Positions 56,111 through 64,000 of a stretch of 64,000 bases of DNA are shown in pieces. The notes beneath the pieces are model-generated. The model was not told the DNA's origin, did not search any database, and saw nothing but the letters and a program-made list of their open reading frames with translations. Where the stretch lies: assembly GCF_009498235.1 (NCBI RefSeq), contig NZ_CP044205.1:4031389-4095388 (forward strand), in the 5' to 3' direction. The translations under genes and the position numbers were made by a program. The number at the start of each line of letters is the position of its first letter. Positions within the stretch are counted from its first letter, which is position 1. The stretch is from Candidatus Methylospira mobilis (GTDB lineage: Bacteria; Pseudomonadota; Gammaproteobacteria; Methylococcales; Methylococcaceae).

Positions 56111-58837
56111 ATGAAAAAAAAACGGCCTAATCCCGATGCATTGCTGGCGCGCGTCAAACGGACGGATGCAAAGCGGAAACGCGGAGCCTTGAAGATTTTC
56201 TTCGGCTCGGCCGCCGGGGTCGGCAAAACTTTTGCGATGCTGCTGGCCGCGCGTGAACGCATGTCGCACGACGATGTCGTCGTCGGCCTGATCGAAACTC
56301 ACGGGCGCAAGGAAACCGAAGCGCTGCTGGACGGCTTCGAACTGCTGCCGCGTCTGGTTACTCGCCATAAGGGCATGACGCTCAAGGAATTCGATCTGGA
56401 CGCCGCGCTCAACCGCCGGCCCGAGCTGATATTAGTGGACGAGCTCGCCCACACCAATGCGCCGGGATCGCGCCATCGCAAGCGCTGGCAGGATGTCGCG
56501 GAACTGCTGGACCTCGGCATCGATGTCTACACCACGCTGAACGTGCAGCACCTGGAGAGTCTGCACGAAGATGTGGGAAGCATCGTCGGCACGCGCATCT
56601 GGGAAACCGTACCGGATACGTTTTTTGACGCCGCCGACGAAATCGCGCTGATCGACTTGTCTCCCGACGAACTGTTGACGCGTTTGCGCGAAGGCAAGAT
56701 TTACCTGCCGCAGCGCGCGGAAAATGCGATTCGCAACTTTTTCCGCAAGGGCAACCTGATCGCGCTGCGGCAACTGGCGCTCAGGCGCACCGCAGAGCGC
56801 GTCGATGCGCAGATGCAGGAGTACCGGGCGGATCACAGTATAGACAGTATCTGGCAGATCGGCGAGCGCATATTGGTTTGCATCGGCCCGAACGATCTGG
56901 CCGAGCGTTTGGTGCGGGCGGCAAAACGTCTGGCGTCGAGTCTGCATGCCGAATGGATAGCCGCCTATGTCGAAACGCCGGAGTTACAGAAATTACCGGC
57001 GGAAAAACGCGACGACATACTGCGCGCGCTGCGTTTGGCCGAAAGCCTTGGCGCATCGACAGTCACGCTGTCGGGCTCCGATATGGCGGACGCGGTGATC
57101 GCCTATGCCCACGACAACAATGTGACCAAGCTGGTGTTGGGAAAACCGGGCCGACAGGGGTGGCGGCGCTGGTTTCTCGGATCGGTGGTGGACACTATCA
57201 TCAATCGAGCGCCCGATCTGAATTTCTATCTGCTGGGCGGCGAGGCCCGGTCGGCTATTATAACACAGCGACAACGCCGGTCAGCCGAGCTGATCATCGC
57301 CCCTGGGTCGGGCGATCATCAATTTTCCCGTTTTTTAGGGAGCTTGTGGATACCTTTGGTATGCACGGCAGCGGGATGGCCTTTTCGCGACGTAATCAAA
57401 CCAGCCAGCATATTGATGATCTATCTGCTCGGTGTGCTCCTGGTGGCAATACGCTATGGGCGCGGGCCGTCCATACTGGCGTCATTTTCCAGCGCCGCGT
57501 TGTTTGCATTCTTTTACGCCCCGCCGATTTTTTCTTTTATGATCTCCGATCAGGAGAATATGATCGGTTTGCTGGTGATGCTGGTGGTTGCAGTCATCAC
57601 CAGCGGTCTGACCGGCAAAGTGCGCGCGCAAGCCAGAATTGCCGCTTTGCGCGAAGGCCGCGCTTCGGCGCTGTATCGTTTGAGCAAGGAGCTGGCCAAT
57701 GCGCGATCTGAGCAGGAAATCGTGTTGACCAGCGTGCGTCATATTCATGACGAATTTGACGCGCTCAATACCGTGATTCTGCCCGACCGAGATGGACATG
57801 CCGCTTATCCGGTCATGGCGCCGATTACCGAATCGTTGTGCGGAGTCGACCTCGGCGTAGTGCGCTGGGTAATGAACCATGCGCAGCCGGCCGGACACGG
57901 AACCCAGACCCTGCCCGGCGAACGCGCTCTTTACTGGCCGCTGACCGGATCGGAAGGCATGCTGGGCGTATTGGTGATGGAGCCTGCCAATTTGCGCCGC
58001 GTGTTTCTTCCCGAGCAGCGGCGCCTGCTGGAAACCTTCCTGAACCAGATAGCGCAGTCGCTGGAACGTGTGCGCTCGGCGGAACAGACCGGCTTTATGA
58101 TGGTGCAAATGGAAGCGGAAACGCTCAGAAACTCATTGCTGAACTCAATTTCCCATGACTTGCGCACCCCGCTGGCTACCATACTGGGCGCTTCCGGCAG
58201 TCTGGAAGAAGGCGGCGAACGTCTGGACGCCGCCAGTCGCAAAAAGCTGATCCACGCAATACACGAAGAAGCGCGATTCATGTCTGATCAGACCGCTAAA
58301 ATACTGGAAATGGCCAAACTCGAATCCGGCAAGGTCAATCTGCACCGGCAGTGGATTACCGTGGAGGAGATTATCGGCAGTGTTTGGCATCGTTGCGAAG
58401 ATATGCTGCAGGCCAGGCGGGTAAACCTCAAGGTTACAGACGGATTGCAGCTGGTCTATGTCGATGTACCGCTGATCCAGGTGGTTATGATGAATCTGCT
58501 GGATAATGCCTGCAAATATTCTCCAGCTGATGGGGCTATTGATTTACATGCGGAAACAACACGTTATGCGCTGGAGATTTTTGTCGAAGATAACGGACCC
58601 GGAATTCCGGCGGGTCTGGAGCAAAAAATCTTCGACAAGTTTTTTCGGGTGGAGTCGGAAGGCGTGCAACGCGGCGTTGGCTTAGGTCTGTCCATATGCC
58701 GCTCCATCGTCGAGGCGCATGGCGGAGAACTGCGCGTAGAAAACAGAGCCCAGGGCGGCGCGTCTTTTCAGATAATATTGCCCGCGCATGAACAACCCCG
58801 GATCGATACGGGCGAAACGGAGATGCTGAAACCATGA
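56111..58837 (+). CDS. kdpD: Sensor histidine kinase KdpD
   Basis: Senses potassium limitation and phosphorylates KdpE. KdpD N-terminal ATP-binding domain (FFGSAAGVGKTFAML, VDELAHTNAPGSRHRKRWQD), a Usp-like domain (~250-375), four membrane segments (~410-505), a GAF-like region (~525-650), HisKA with His in SISHDLRTPLATILG and HATPase_c with NLLDNACKYSP, EDNGPGI and GVGLGLSI. Length 908. The start MKKKRPNPDALL matches the family; the CGGAG motif sits unusually close to it. Overlaps kdpE by four bases. Confidence 0.96.
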   Translation: MKKKRPNPDALLARVKRTDAKRKRGALKIFFGSAAGVGKTFAMLLAARERMSHDDVVVGLIETHGRKETEALLDGFELLPRLVTRHKGMTLKEFDLDAALNRRPELILVDELAHTNAPGSRHRKRWQDVAELLDLGIDVYTTLNVQHLESLHEDVGSIVGTRIWETVPDTFFDAADEIALIDLSPDELLTRLREGKIYLPQRAENAIRNFFRKGNLIALRQLALRRTAERVDAQMQEYRADHSIDSIWQIGERILVCIGPNDLAERLVRAAKRLASSLHAEWIAAYVETPELQKLPAEKRDDILRALRLAESLGASTVTLSGSDMADAVIAYAHDNNVTKLVLGKPGRQGWRRWFLGSVVDTIINRAPDLNFYLLGGEARSAIITQRQRRSAELIIAPGSGDHQFSRFLGSLWIPLVCTAAGWPFRDVIKPASILMIYLLGVLLVAIRYGRGPSILASFSSAALFAFFYAPPIFSFMISDQENMIGLLVMLVVAVITSGLTGKVRAQARIAALREGRASALYRLSKELANARSEQEIVLTSVRHIHDEFDALNTVILPDRDGHAAYPVMAPITESLCGVDLGVVRWVMNHAQPAGHGTQTLPGERALYWPLTGSEGMLGVLVMEPANLRRVFLPEQRRLLETFLNQIAQSLERVRSAEQTGFMMVQMEAETLRNSLLNSISHDLRTPLATILGASGSLEEGGERLDAASRKKLIHAIHEEARFMSDQTAKILEMAKLESGKVNLHRQWITVEEIIGSVWHRCEDMLQARRVNLKVTDGLQLVYVDVPLIQVVMMNLLDNACKYSPADGAIDLHAETTRYALEIFVEDNGPGIPAGLEQKIFDKFFRVESEGVQRGVGLGLSICRSIVEAHGGELRVENRAQGGASFQIILPAHEQPRIDTGETEMLKP

Positions 58838-59550
58838 ACGGCAACACGCTGCGCATTCTGCTGATTGAAGACGATCCGCAAATGCGCTTGTTTTTAACAA
58901 CAACCCTGGAAGATTCCGGTTGGAATGTGCTGCAAGCGGCTACCGGTAAGCAAGGCCTCAGCCTCGTCCGAAGCCACGGCCCCAATATCGTTATTCTGGA
59001 CCTGGGTCTGCCGGATACGGATGGCGTCGATTTGGCGGTCAGGCTGCGCAAATTATCTCCGGTACCGATTATTGTGGTATCCGCGCGCGACCGCGAAAGC
59101 GATATTACGCGTGCGCTGGATGCCGGAGCCGATGATTATCTGACCAAGCCGTTCCGTAACGCCGAGTTGATTGCGCGCATCAAAGCAGTTGCCCGGCGCG
59201 CGGCGCGAACTGATGCGCCCTCCTTGACCGGCGTTTTCAGCGTGGGCGATTTGCGTATCGATTTCTCCCGGCGGCAGGTGTTCGTTGCCGCATCCGAGAT
59301 TCATTTGACGCCGATCGAATACAAACTATTGCTGCTGCTGGCGCGTCATGCCGGTCTGGTGGTAACGCACCGGCAAATCCTGCAGGATGTCTGGGGTCCC
59401 TCGCATGCCGATCAAAGCCATTATGTGCGCATTTACATGGGACATTTGCGGCATAAGCTCGAAACCGACCCCGCGCGTCCGCGCTATATTTTAACCGAGG
59501 CGGGCGTCGGCTACAGGCTGTGGGCAGGGAACGATGCGCCGGTATTTTAA
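58834..59550 (+). CDS. kdpE: Kdp operon response regulator KdpE
   Basis: OmpR-type regulator that activates kdpFABC. Receiver domain: ILLIEDDPQMRLFLTTTLED, Asp in IVILDLGLPDTDG, Lys in DDYLTKPFRN. C-terminal winged-helix: LTPIEYKLLLLLARHAGLVVTHRQILQDVWGP and HYVRIYMGHLRHKLETDPARPRYILTEAGVGYRL, the DNA-contact helix region typical of KdpE. ATG 58834 overlaps the kdpD stop. Its predicted operator lies at 51072-51088. Confidence 0.96.
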   Translation: MNGNTLRILLIEDDPQMRLFLTTTLEDSGWNVLQAATGKQGLSLVRSHGPNIVILDLGLPDTDGVDLAVRLRKLSPVPIIVVSARDRESDITRALDAGADDYLTKPFRNAELIARIKAVARRAARTDAPSLTGVFSVGDLRIDFSRRQVFVAASEIHLTPIEYKLLLLLARHAGLVVTHRQILQDVWGPSHADQSHYVRIYMGHLRHKLETDPARPRYILTEAGVGYRLWAGNDAPVF

Positions 59551-59652
59551 GTGTCTGTTTTTTATGATCAATCAGCTATCGTTGTGTATCTTTGCCGGAG
59601 CGGACTTGTGAAGCGAACTTCGAAGGCTCGCATCAGCGTGCCGGATAGCTCA

Positions 59653-60249
59653 TCATTTCTTGCCTATTTTAGGCTCGGTTCCATTCAAAATACGCTTGAT
59701 GTTCGCGCTATGGCGCCAAAGCAGCATTACGGCGAGTATCGCCGCGGCCAGTGTGAGCGCGATGTCCTTTAGCAACAGCCAGACGAAAACCGGCGCCAAC
59801 GAGGCCGCAACCAGCGCCGACAGGGATGAAATCCTGCCCAGGAATGCAACCAGCAGCCAGGTGGCGAGCACACTCAATCCGGTTGCCCACGAAAACCCGG
59901 CAAGCACGCCCAGCGAAGTCGCAACGCCTTTGCCGCCCTTGAAGCCGAAAAAAACCGGATAAAGGTGTCCGAAAAAGGCAGCCACCCCTGTTGCCGCCAC
60001 CAGCTCGCCGGAACCGCCCAGCATTTGTGCCGCGACGACCGGAATCAGCCCCTTGAGCATATCGCCCAACAGCGTGATCGCGGCGGCTTTTTTGCCGCCC
60101 AGGCGCAGCACATTGGTAGCGCCTGGATTTTTGGAGCCTTCGCTGCGCGGATCCGGCAACCCGAGTATCCTGCTGACGATAACAGCGCTCGAAAGTGAAC
60201 CGAGTAAATAAGCAGCCGGAACAATTAGACTATACCCTAGAGTGCTCAT
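59653..60249 (-). CDS. plsY: Glycerol-3-phosphate acyltransferase PlsY
   Basis: Inner-membrane enzyme that acylates glycerol 3-phosphate from acyl phosphate at the start of phospholipid synthesis. Conserved loops: SEGSKNPGATNVLR, GDMLKGLIPV and FKGGKGVATSLGV, with five membrane helices. It is single and convergent with kdpE. Length 198 is standard. Confidence 0.96.
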   Translation of the reverse strand: MSTLGYSLIVPAAYLLGSLSSAVIVSRILGLPDPRSEGSKNPGATNVLRLGGKKAAAITLLGDMLKGLIPVVAAQMLGGSGELVAATGVAAFFGHLYPVFFGFKGGKGVATSLGVLAGFSWATGLSVLATWLLVAFLGRISSLSALVAASLAPVFVWLLLKDIALTLAAAILAVMLLWRHSANIKRILNGTEPKIGKK

Positions 60250-60454
60250 GATTTATGCATATTTGTGATGTTTTGCCGGTAGTCCGTTTATACGCGAAAT
60301 TCTGTAAAACAGTTTGGGGTAGAATTAACTGCGCTGCGAATTTTTCGCTGCGCCGGGACGACCCAATACCCTCAATGCTTTGTAGCAAAGGCATGATGCG
60401 TATGCTACTCCCATTGTCGGCACACTTAACTTTCACGCCAAGTCTGGAATAACC

Positions 60455-60811
60455 ATGGACATTATATTTCTACGAGGTCTGGAGATCGAGACCATTATCG
60501 GCATTTATGACTGGGAGCGCGTGACGTTGCAAACGGTAGTCCTTGATCTGGAAATGGCGACGGACATACGCGAAGCCGCGCGCTCGGAGCAAATTGAACA
60601 CTGTCTGGATTATAAGGCGATTTCCATGCGCTTGCTCGAATTTGTCCGCGGCAGTCAGTTTTTGCTGGTGGAAACGCTGGCGGAACGCGTAGCGGAAATT
60701 GTGTTGACCGAATTCAATGTACCCTGGTTGCGTTTATCAGTGGATAAAAAAGGCGCAGTACCTGCTGCGCGCGGAGTTGGAGTGATTATTGAGCGGGGAC
60801 AGCGCATATGA
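60455..60811 (+). CDS. folB: Dihydroneopterin aldolase
   Basis: Converts 7,8-dihydroneopterin to 6-hydroxymethyl-dihydropterin in folate synthesis. MDIIFLRGLEIETIIGIYDWERVTLQTVVLDLEM at the N terminus, the catalytic Lys in CLDYKAISMRLLEF, and VETLAERVAEIVLTEF match FolB. Length 118. Its last four bases overlap folK, the next enzyme of the pathway. Confidence 0.96.
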   Translation: MDIIFLRGLEIETIIGIYDWERVTLQTVVLDLEMATDIREAARSEQIEHCLDYKAISMRLLEFVRGSQFLLVETLAERVAEIVLTEFNVPWLRLSVDKKGAVPAARGVGVIIERGQRI

Positions 60812-61314
60812 AAAATCCTGAAGTCGATGTTTTTTTGAGTATAGGCAGCAATATCGACCGTCACTTGCATATTACGCAAGCATTGGACGACTTGAAACAG
60901 CTATTTGGCATCAGCACCTGTTCCAGCGTATATGAAAGCGAAGCCATCGGATTTCCGGGAAAACCGTTTTTCAACCTGGCCGTAGGTTTTTTGACCAACC
61001 GGGAGGCCCGGGAGGTGAAACGCCTGCTGCGCGAGGTTGAAGTAAAACACGGACGCAAACCGGACGCGGCAAAATTCGAAGCGCGTACACTGGATATCGA
61101 TATGCTGGCTTACGGCAATCAGGTAATTACCGAAGACGGTTTGATGCTGCCGCATCCTGACATAACGCGCTATGCGTTCATGCTGGAGCCGCTGGCGGAA
61201 ATAGCGCCCGATTATGTACACCCCTTGCTGGGGCGGACCTATCAGGAAATTTGGGACAATTTCGATCCTGAAATGGTTAACCAGCATTCCGTTGCGCTGG
61301 TCGGAAAACCCTGA
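60808..61314 (+). CDS. folK: 2-amino-4-hydroxy-6-hydroxymethyldihydropteridine pyrophosphokinase
   Basis: Transfers pyrophosphate from ATP to 6-hydroxymethyl-dihydropterin. FLSIGSNIDRHLHITQALDDLKQLF, SSVYESEAIGFPGKPFFNLAV and RTLDIDMLAYGNQVI with DGLMLPHPDITRYAFMLEPLAEIAP are family signatures. Length 168. Overlap with folB indicates translational coupling. Confidence 0.96.
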   Translation: MKNPEVDVFLSIGSNIDRHLHITQALDDLKQLFGISTCSSVYESEAIGFPGKPFFNLAVGFLTNREAREVKRLLREVEVKHGRKPDAAKFEARTLDIDMLAYGNQVITEDGLMLPHPDITRYAFMLEPLAEIAPDYVHPLLGRTYQEIWDNFDPEMVNQHSVALVGKP

Positions 61315-61383
61315 TAGGCCTGCAACAGATCAGGAAAGCACCGGTAGTTAAAATCGGCGCCAAATAAGCCGGTAATACTAGGT

Positions 61384-62499
61384 TTAGGGATTGTGACCGT
61401 AAACCGTCACCCGGTTACGTCCCTGGCTCTTCGAGGTGTACAAGGCTTTATCGGCTCGGTTCAGGAAATCGGTGGATGATTCTCCCCGAATATACCTTGC
61501 GACGCCCAGAGAGATGGTGAAGTTTCCGATCTGCTCATTGCTGTCCTCGCGCCGGATCCGGCAAGACGCAACCGCGACGCGGACTGCTTCGGCCAAAGCG
61601 CGTGCGCCTTCCGGCGAAATTTTCGGTAACAGCACGGCAAACTCCTCCCCGCCATAGCGGGCCGGCACATCCTCGTCCGAAACATTGCGTTTCAGCAACT
61701 CCGCGACAGCCTGAATAACCTTGTCACCGAAAAGGTGACCGTAGGTATCGTTGATTTTTTTGAAGTGATCGATATCCGCCATCACCAGACAGCAATTGAA
61801 CGCTCCGGCGCTACTCTCGCTTAACAGGGATGCAAGCGCCTCATCAAAGCCGCGCCGGTTGGCCAAACCGGTTAAACTATCCTCCAGCGAGTCCTGCCGT
61901 ACCCGCATCACCTCGGCGCGCAACGCTTCAATTTCTTTACAGTTCTCAAGCAGCCGCTCGACCAGAGAGCTGGTCGACTGTTTCAATTGCTGGGTTTCCT
62001 GCAGCATTTGCGCGACAGTGCTATCCGAAGTTGCTTGCGGGGTATTAAACATATTGTATATTCGCCCGGAAAAAGAACCGGGGGCGTTTTCAGAGTCCGA
62101 GCCCGTCGGCGCCGCTTCTGAGGATAATTTCTCACTGAATTGCTGCAAAGAATGGCTATAGTGTTCGACCTCCTGCTCGGTGATGGCGACCGATTGCGAA
62201 GCATTGGCCATCAGGCGCTGAAGCTCCAGAGGAAGCTGGGCCATGACGTCCTCGTTCAGGACGACAATAAAACGGCGGTACAGCGCTTCCATGGTGTCCC
62301 CGTCCAACACCGTTTTTTCAGTCAAAGCCAAGTCCATAGCCGTTTTCAGCCGCGGGTTGACCCCCGAGATATATTCGTACCAGACAGCGAAACTGATGGG
62401 ATTCATGGGCGCAGAGTGCTTGGCCATCAAAGGCATAATCTGCTTCACAAATGTTACGCTTTCCTCGACGCTCTCCTGGTACCGCATGAATGCCCTCAA
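61384..62499 (-). CDS. Diguanylate cyclase (GGDEF domain) with helical N terminus
   Basis: Makes cyclic di-GMP from two GTP. Catalytic domain ~205-365: DSLTGLANRRGFDEAL, LVMADIDHFKKINDTYGHLFGDKV and the active-site PARYGGEEFAVLLPK. The feedback I-site five residues ahead of GGEEF reads SDED instead of RxxD, so product inhibition may be lost. The N-terminal 200 residues are helical, soluble and unassigned. Two starts four codons apart are possible (61384 is the stop; 62499 or 62487 the start). No membrane segment. Stands alone. Confidence 0.92.
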   Translation of the reverse strand: MRAFMRYQESVEESVTFVKQIMPLMAKHSAPMNPISFAVWYEYISGVNPRLKTAMDLALTEKTVLDGDTMEALYRRFIVVLNEDVMAQLPLELQRLMANASQSVAITEQEVEHYSHSLQQFSEKLSSEAAPTGSDSENAPGSFSGRIYNMFNTPQATSDSTVAQMLQETQQLKQSTSSLVERLLENCKEIEALRAEVMRVRQDSLEDSLTGLANRRGFDEALASLLSESSAGAFNCCLVMADIDHFKKINDTYGHLFGDKVIQAVAELLKRNVSDEDVPARYGGEEFAVLLPKISPEGARALAEAVRVAVASCRIRREDSNEQIGNFTISLGVARYIRGESSTDFLNRADKALYTSKSQGRNRVTVYGHNP

Positions 62500-62726
62500 A
62501 CTTGCCGCTGCTATACTTATATATAATAAGCGATTTCATAAAACGATGCGCGGCTTTCAGCACCACTGAACGGATGCGGACGCACGAACCAGTCTGCTCC
62601 CTGCAAACCGAATAAGGCGGTGGCTCCCTTCAGCAGACCGTGACGAAAGTTGTTCCATCCAATATCGATGGATATACTAAGCTATCCTTGCATTCCCTAT
62701 CACGAGTTCGGTATCTTAACGGGCAT

Positions 62727-63671
62727 ATGAATACGCTCATTGAAGTTGAACAACTCTACCGCTACTACGGCGACCACTGCGCCGTTAAAAATGTCGGTTT
62801 TACGCTGGAAAAAGGCGAAATACTCGGTTTCCTCGGGCCGAACGGCGCCGGGAAATCGACTACCATGCAGATAATCTGCGGCAATCTGGCGCCCTCTTCC
62901 GGCCGCATCATGGTCAACGGCGTCGACATGCTCGATCAGCCGCGCGAGGCCAAGCGCGCGCTGGGCTATCTCCCCGAGATTCCTCCGCTTTACCGGGAAC
63001 TGACCGTCGACGAATACCTGGAATACTGCGCACAGCTGCATCGTATTCCGCGCAGACTGCAGGCGCGTGCGCTCGCAACCGCCAAGGACCGGTGCGGACT
63101 GAGCGATGTCGGCGCGCGTCTGATCAACAATCTCTCCAAGGGTTATCAGCAACGTGTCGGCATCGCGCAGGCCATCATCCATATGCCGGCGGTGATTATC
63201 CTGGATGAGCCCACGGTGGGACTCGATCCGATACAGATCAGGGAAATAAGAGAATTGATCCGGGAACTGGGCAAAGAGCACGGCGTCATTCTGTCCACGC
63301 ATATACTGCCGGAAGTCCAGGAGTCGTGTACACATGTGCAGATCATCCATCAGGGACAACTGGTACTCAAGGACACCATCGACGGACTGGAACGCCAAAT
63401 GCGTAATTCCAGTCTGCTGTTGACCACGGCGCGCCCGCTGGATATTGAGCGCCTGAGCGGAGTTGATACAGTTCAGTCCGTTGACGATCTGGGAGAACAT
63501 CAGTACCGCATCTATCACGAAAAGGACGGCACTCCGGCTGAACAGATCGCCCGTACGGTTGTTGAATCCGGCTGCGGCCTGCTGGAAATGGTAGCGGAGC
63601 GGCGCAGCATGGAACAGGTTTTCATCGATATGACCCACACAGCCGATCCGTTACAGGAGTTGCCGTCATGA
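62727..63671 (+). CDS. ABC transporter ATP-binding protein (GldA/NosF-like)
   Basis: ATPase half of an exporter. Walker A GPNGAGKSTTM, Q loop YLPEIPPLYRELTVDEYLEY, signature NLSKGYQQRVGIAQA (LSKGY rather than LSGGQ), Walker B VIILDEPTVGLDP and STHILPEV. A C-terminal ~90-residue extension follows. ATG 62727 begins at family homology; the frame is open from a GTG at 62640. The permease start overlaps its stop (ATGA). It resembles ATPases of gliding/exopolysaccharide or copper-type ABC-2 exporters; cargo unknown. Confidence 0.9.
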   Translation: MNTLIEVEQLYRYYGDHCAVKNVGFTLEKGEILGFLGPNGAGKSTTMQIICGNLAPSSGRIMVNGVDMLDQPREAKRALGYLPEIPPLYRELTVDEYLEYCAQLHRIPRRLQARALATAKDRCGLSDVGARLINNLSKGYQQRVGIAQAIIHMPAVIILDEPTVGLDPIQIREIRELIRELGKEHGVILSTHILPEVQESCTHVQIIHQGQLVLKDTIDGLERQMRNSSLLLTTARPLDIERLSGVDTVQSVDDLGEHQYRIYHEKDGTPAEQIARTVVESGCGLLEMVAERRSMEQVFIDMTHTADPLQELPS

Positions 63672-64000
63672 TGGCGCTGATTATTGCCGCGCGCGAATTT
63701 CGCACGCTTTTCGTTTCACCGCTGGCTTGGGCGGTGCTGGGTGTAATGCAACTGATACTCGGCTTCATGTTTCTGACGCAGCTGGATTATTATCTGATGC
63801 TGCAACCGCGAATCGCCGGCATGGAAGACGCCCCCGGCGTCACCGATATGATCATCGTACCCTTGTTCGGCAACACCGGCGTGCTGATGCTGCTGGTTAC
63901 GCCCTTGCTCACCATGCGCTTGATCGCGGAAGAGCGCCGCAACCGCACATTGAGTTTATTGTTTAGCGCGCCGGTGTCGATCAACGAGATTATTCTGGGA
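63668..64000 (+). CDS. ABC-2 type permease, N-terminal part (cut by window end)
   Basis: Starts ATG 63668 overlapping the ATPase stop. The visible 111 residues show a cytosolic amphipathic start (LIIAAREFRTLFVSPLAW), a membrane helix (VLGVMQLILGFMFLTQL), a loop, and a second helix (VPLFGNTGVLMLLVTPLLTMRLIAEERRNRTLSLLFSAPVSINEI) with the conserved EERR-x-TL motif of ABC-2 permeases. Matches GldF/NosY-type membrane partners. The remaining part lies outside the window. Confidence 0.88.
   Translation, partial: MMALIIAAREFRTLFVSPLAWAVLGVMQLILGFMFLTQLDYYLMLQPRIAGMEDAPGVTDMIIVPLFGNTGVLMLLVTPLLTMRLIAEERRNRTLSLLFSAPVSINEIILG

Noticed and set aside
1-64000. CRISPR array, prophage or integrative element
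   Set aside because: No regularly spaced direct repeats, no Cas, integrase, terminase or structural phage genes, and no tRNA-side duplication were seen.

Overview
The window is a chromosomal segment of a gammaproteobacterium. Conserved gene orders support this: rpsP-rimM-trmD-rplS, recA-recX-alaS-lysC-tRNA/csrA neighbourhood, pilB-pilC-coaE and kdpFABC-kdpDE. The neighbouring gap and pyk genes, an NAD-type isocitrate dehydrogenase, a Hox-type NAD-reducing hydrogenase module and a chemosensory cluster of the cytoplasmic-array kind would fit a methanotroph-like (Methylococcales) genome. That placement is inference; no methane-oxidation gene is in view.

Layout. 1-9.4 kb: the end of topA, tsaC, ispB, pyk and gap, then hoxF-hoxU-hoxY without hoxH, running straight into moaD-moaE. 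9.4-24 kb: type IV pilus pilB and pilC, coaE, rlmM, the ribosomal protein/tRNA modification operon, tRNA-Ser(GCU), csrA, lysC, alaS, recX, recA and pncC. 24-33 kb: a CAX-type cation antiporter, ubiD, a JAMM protease, isocitrate dehydrogenase, a broken FIST gene, an ATPase/TOPRIM-like gene pair that may be a defence module, and an ABC-F protein (uup). 33.2-34.8 kb is a scrap zone: an NAD-dependent epimerase pseudogene is split by a decayed IS5-family element, for which terminal inverted repeats and a TA target duplication can be read. It is followed by two small-RNA-like transcription units on the minus strand. 34.8-41 kb: an outer-membrane porin diverging from a response regulator/histidine kinase pair, then a hybrid kinase.

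41-50.5 kb is one long minus-strand chemosensory operon. In transcription order it encodes a soluble receptor with two signalling hairpins, a protein with three CheW domains, CheB, a HEAT-repeat protein, CheR, CheY, CheA, a STAS-like protein, and a frameshifted second CheY. The architecture suggests a cytoplasmic, membrane-independent receptor array. 51-59.6 kb is a complete Kdp high-affinity potassium system with its sensor kinase and regulator. A close match to the KdpE operator lies in front of it, two tiny membrane-protein ORFs lie inside it, and a REP-like hairpin sits between kdpB and kdpC. 59.6-64 kb: plsY, folB, folK, a diguanylate cyclase, and the start of an ABC-2 type exporter cut by the window end.

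The best candidates for something undescribed are the paired small-RNA units (34335-34623), the double-signalling-domain receptor with a triple CheW (46999-50513), the hydrogenase module lacking its catalytic subunit (5688-8745), and the ATPase/TOPRIM-like pair (29044-31030).
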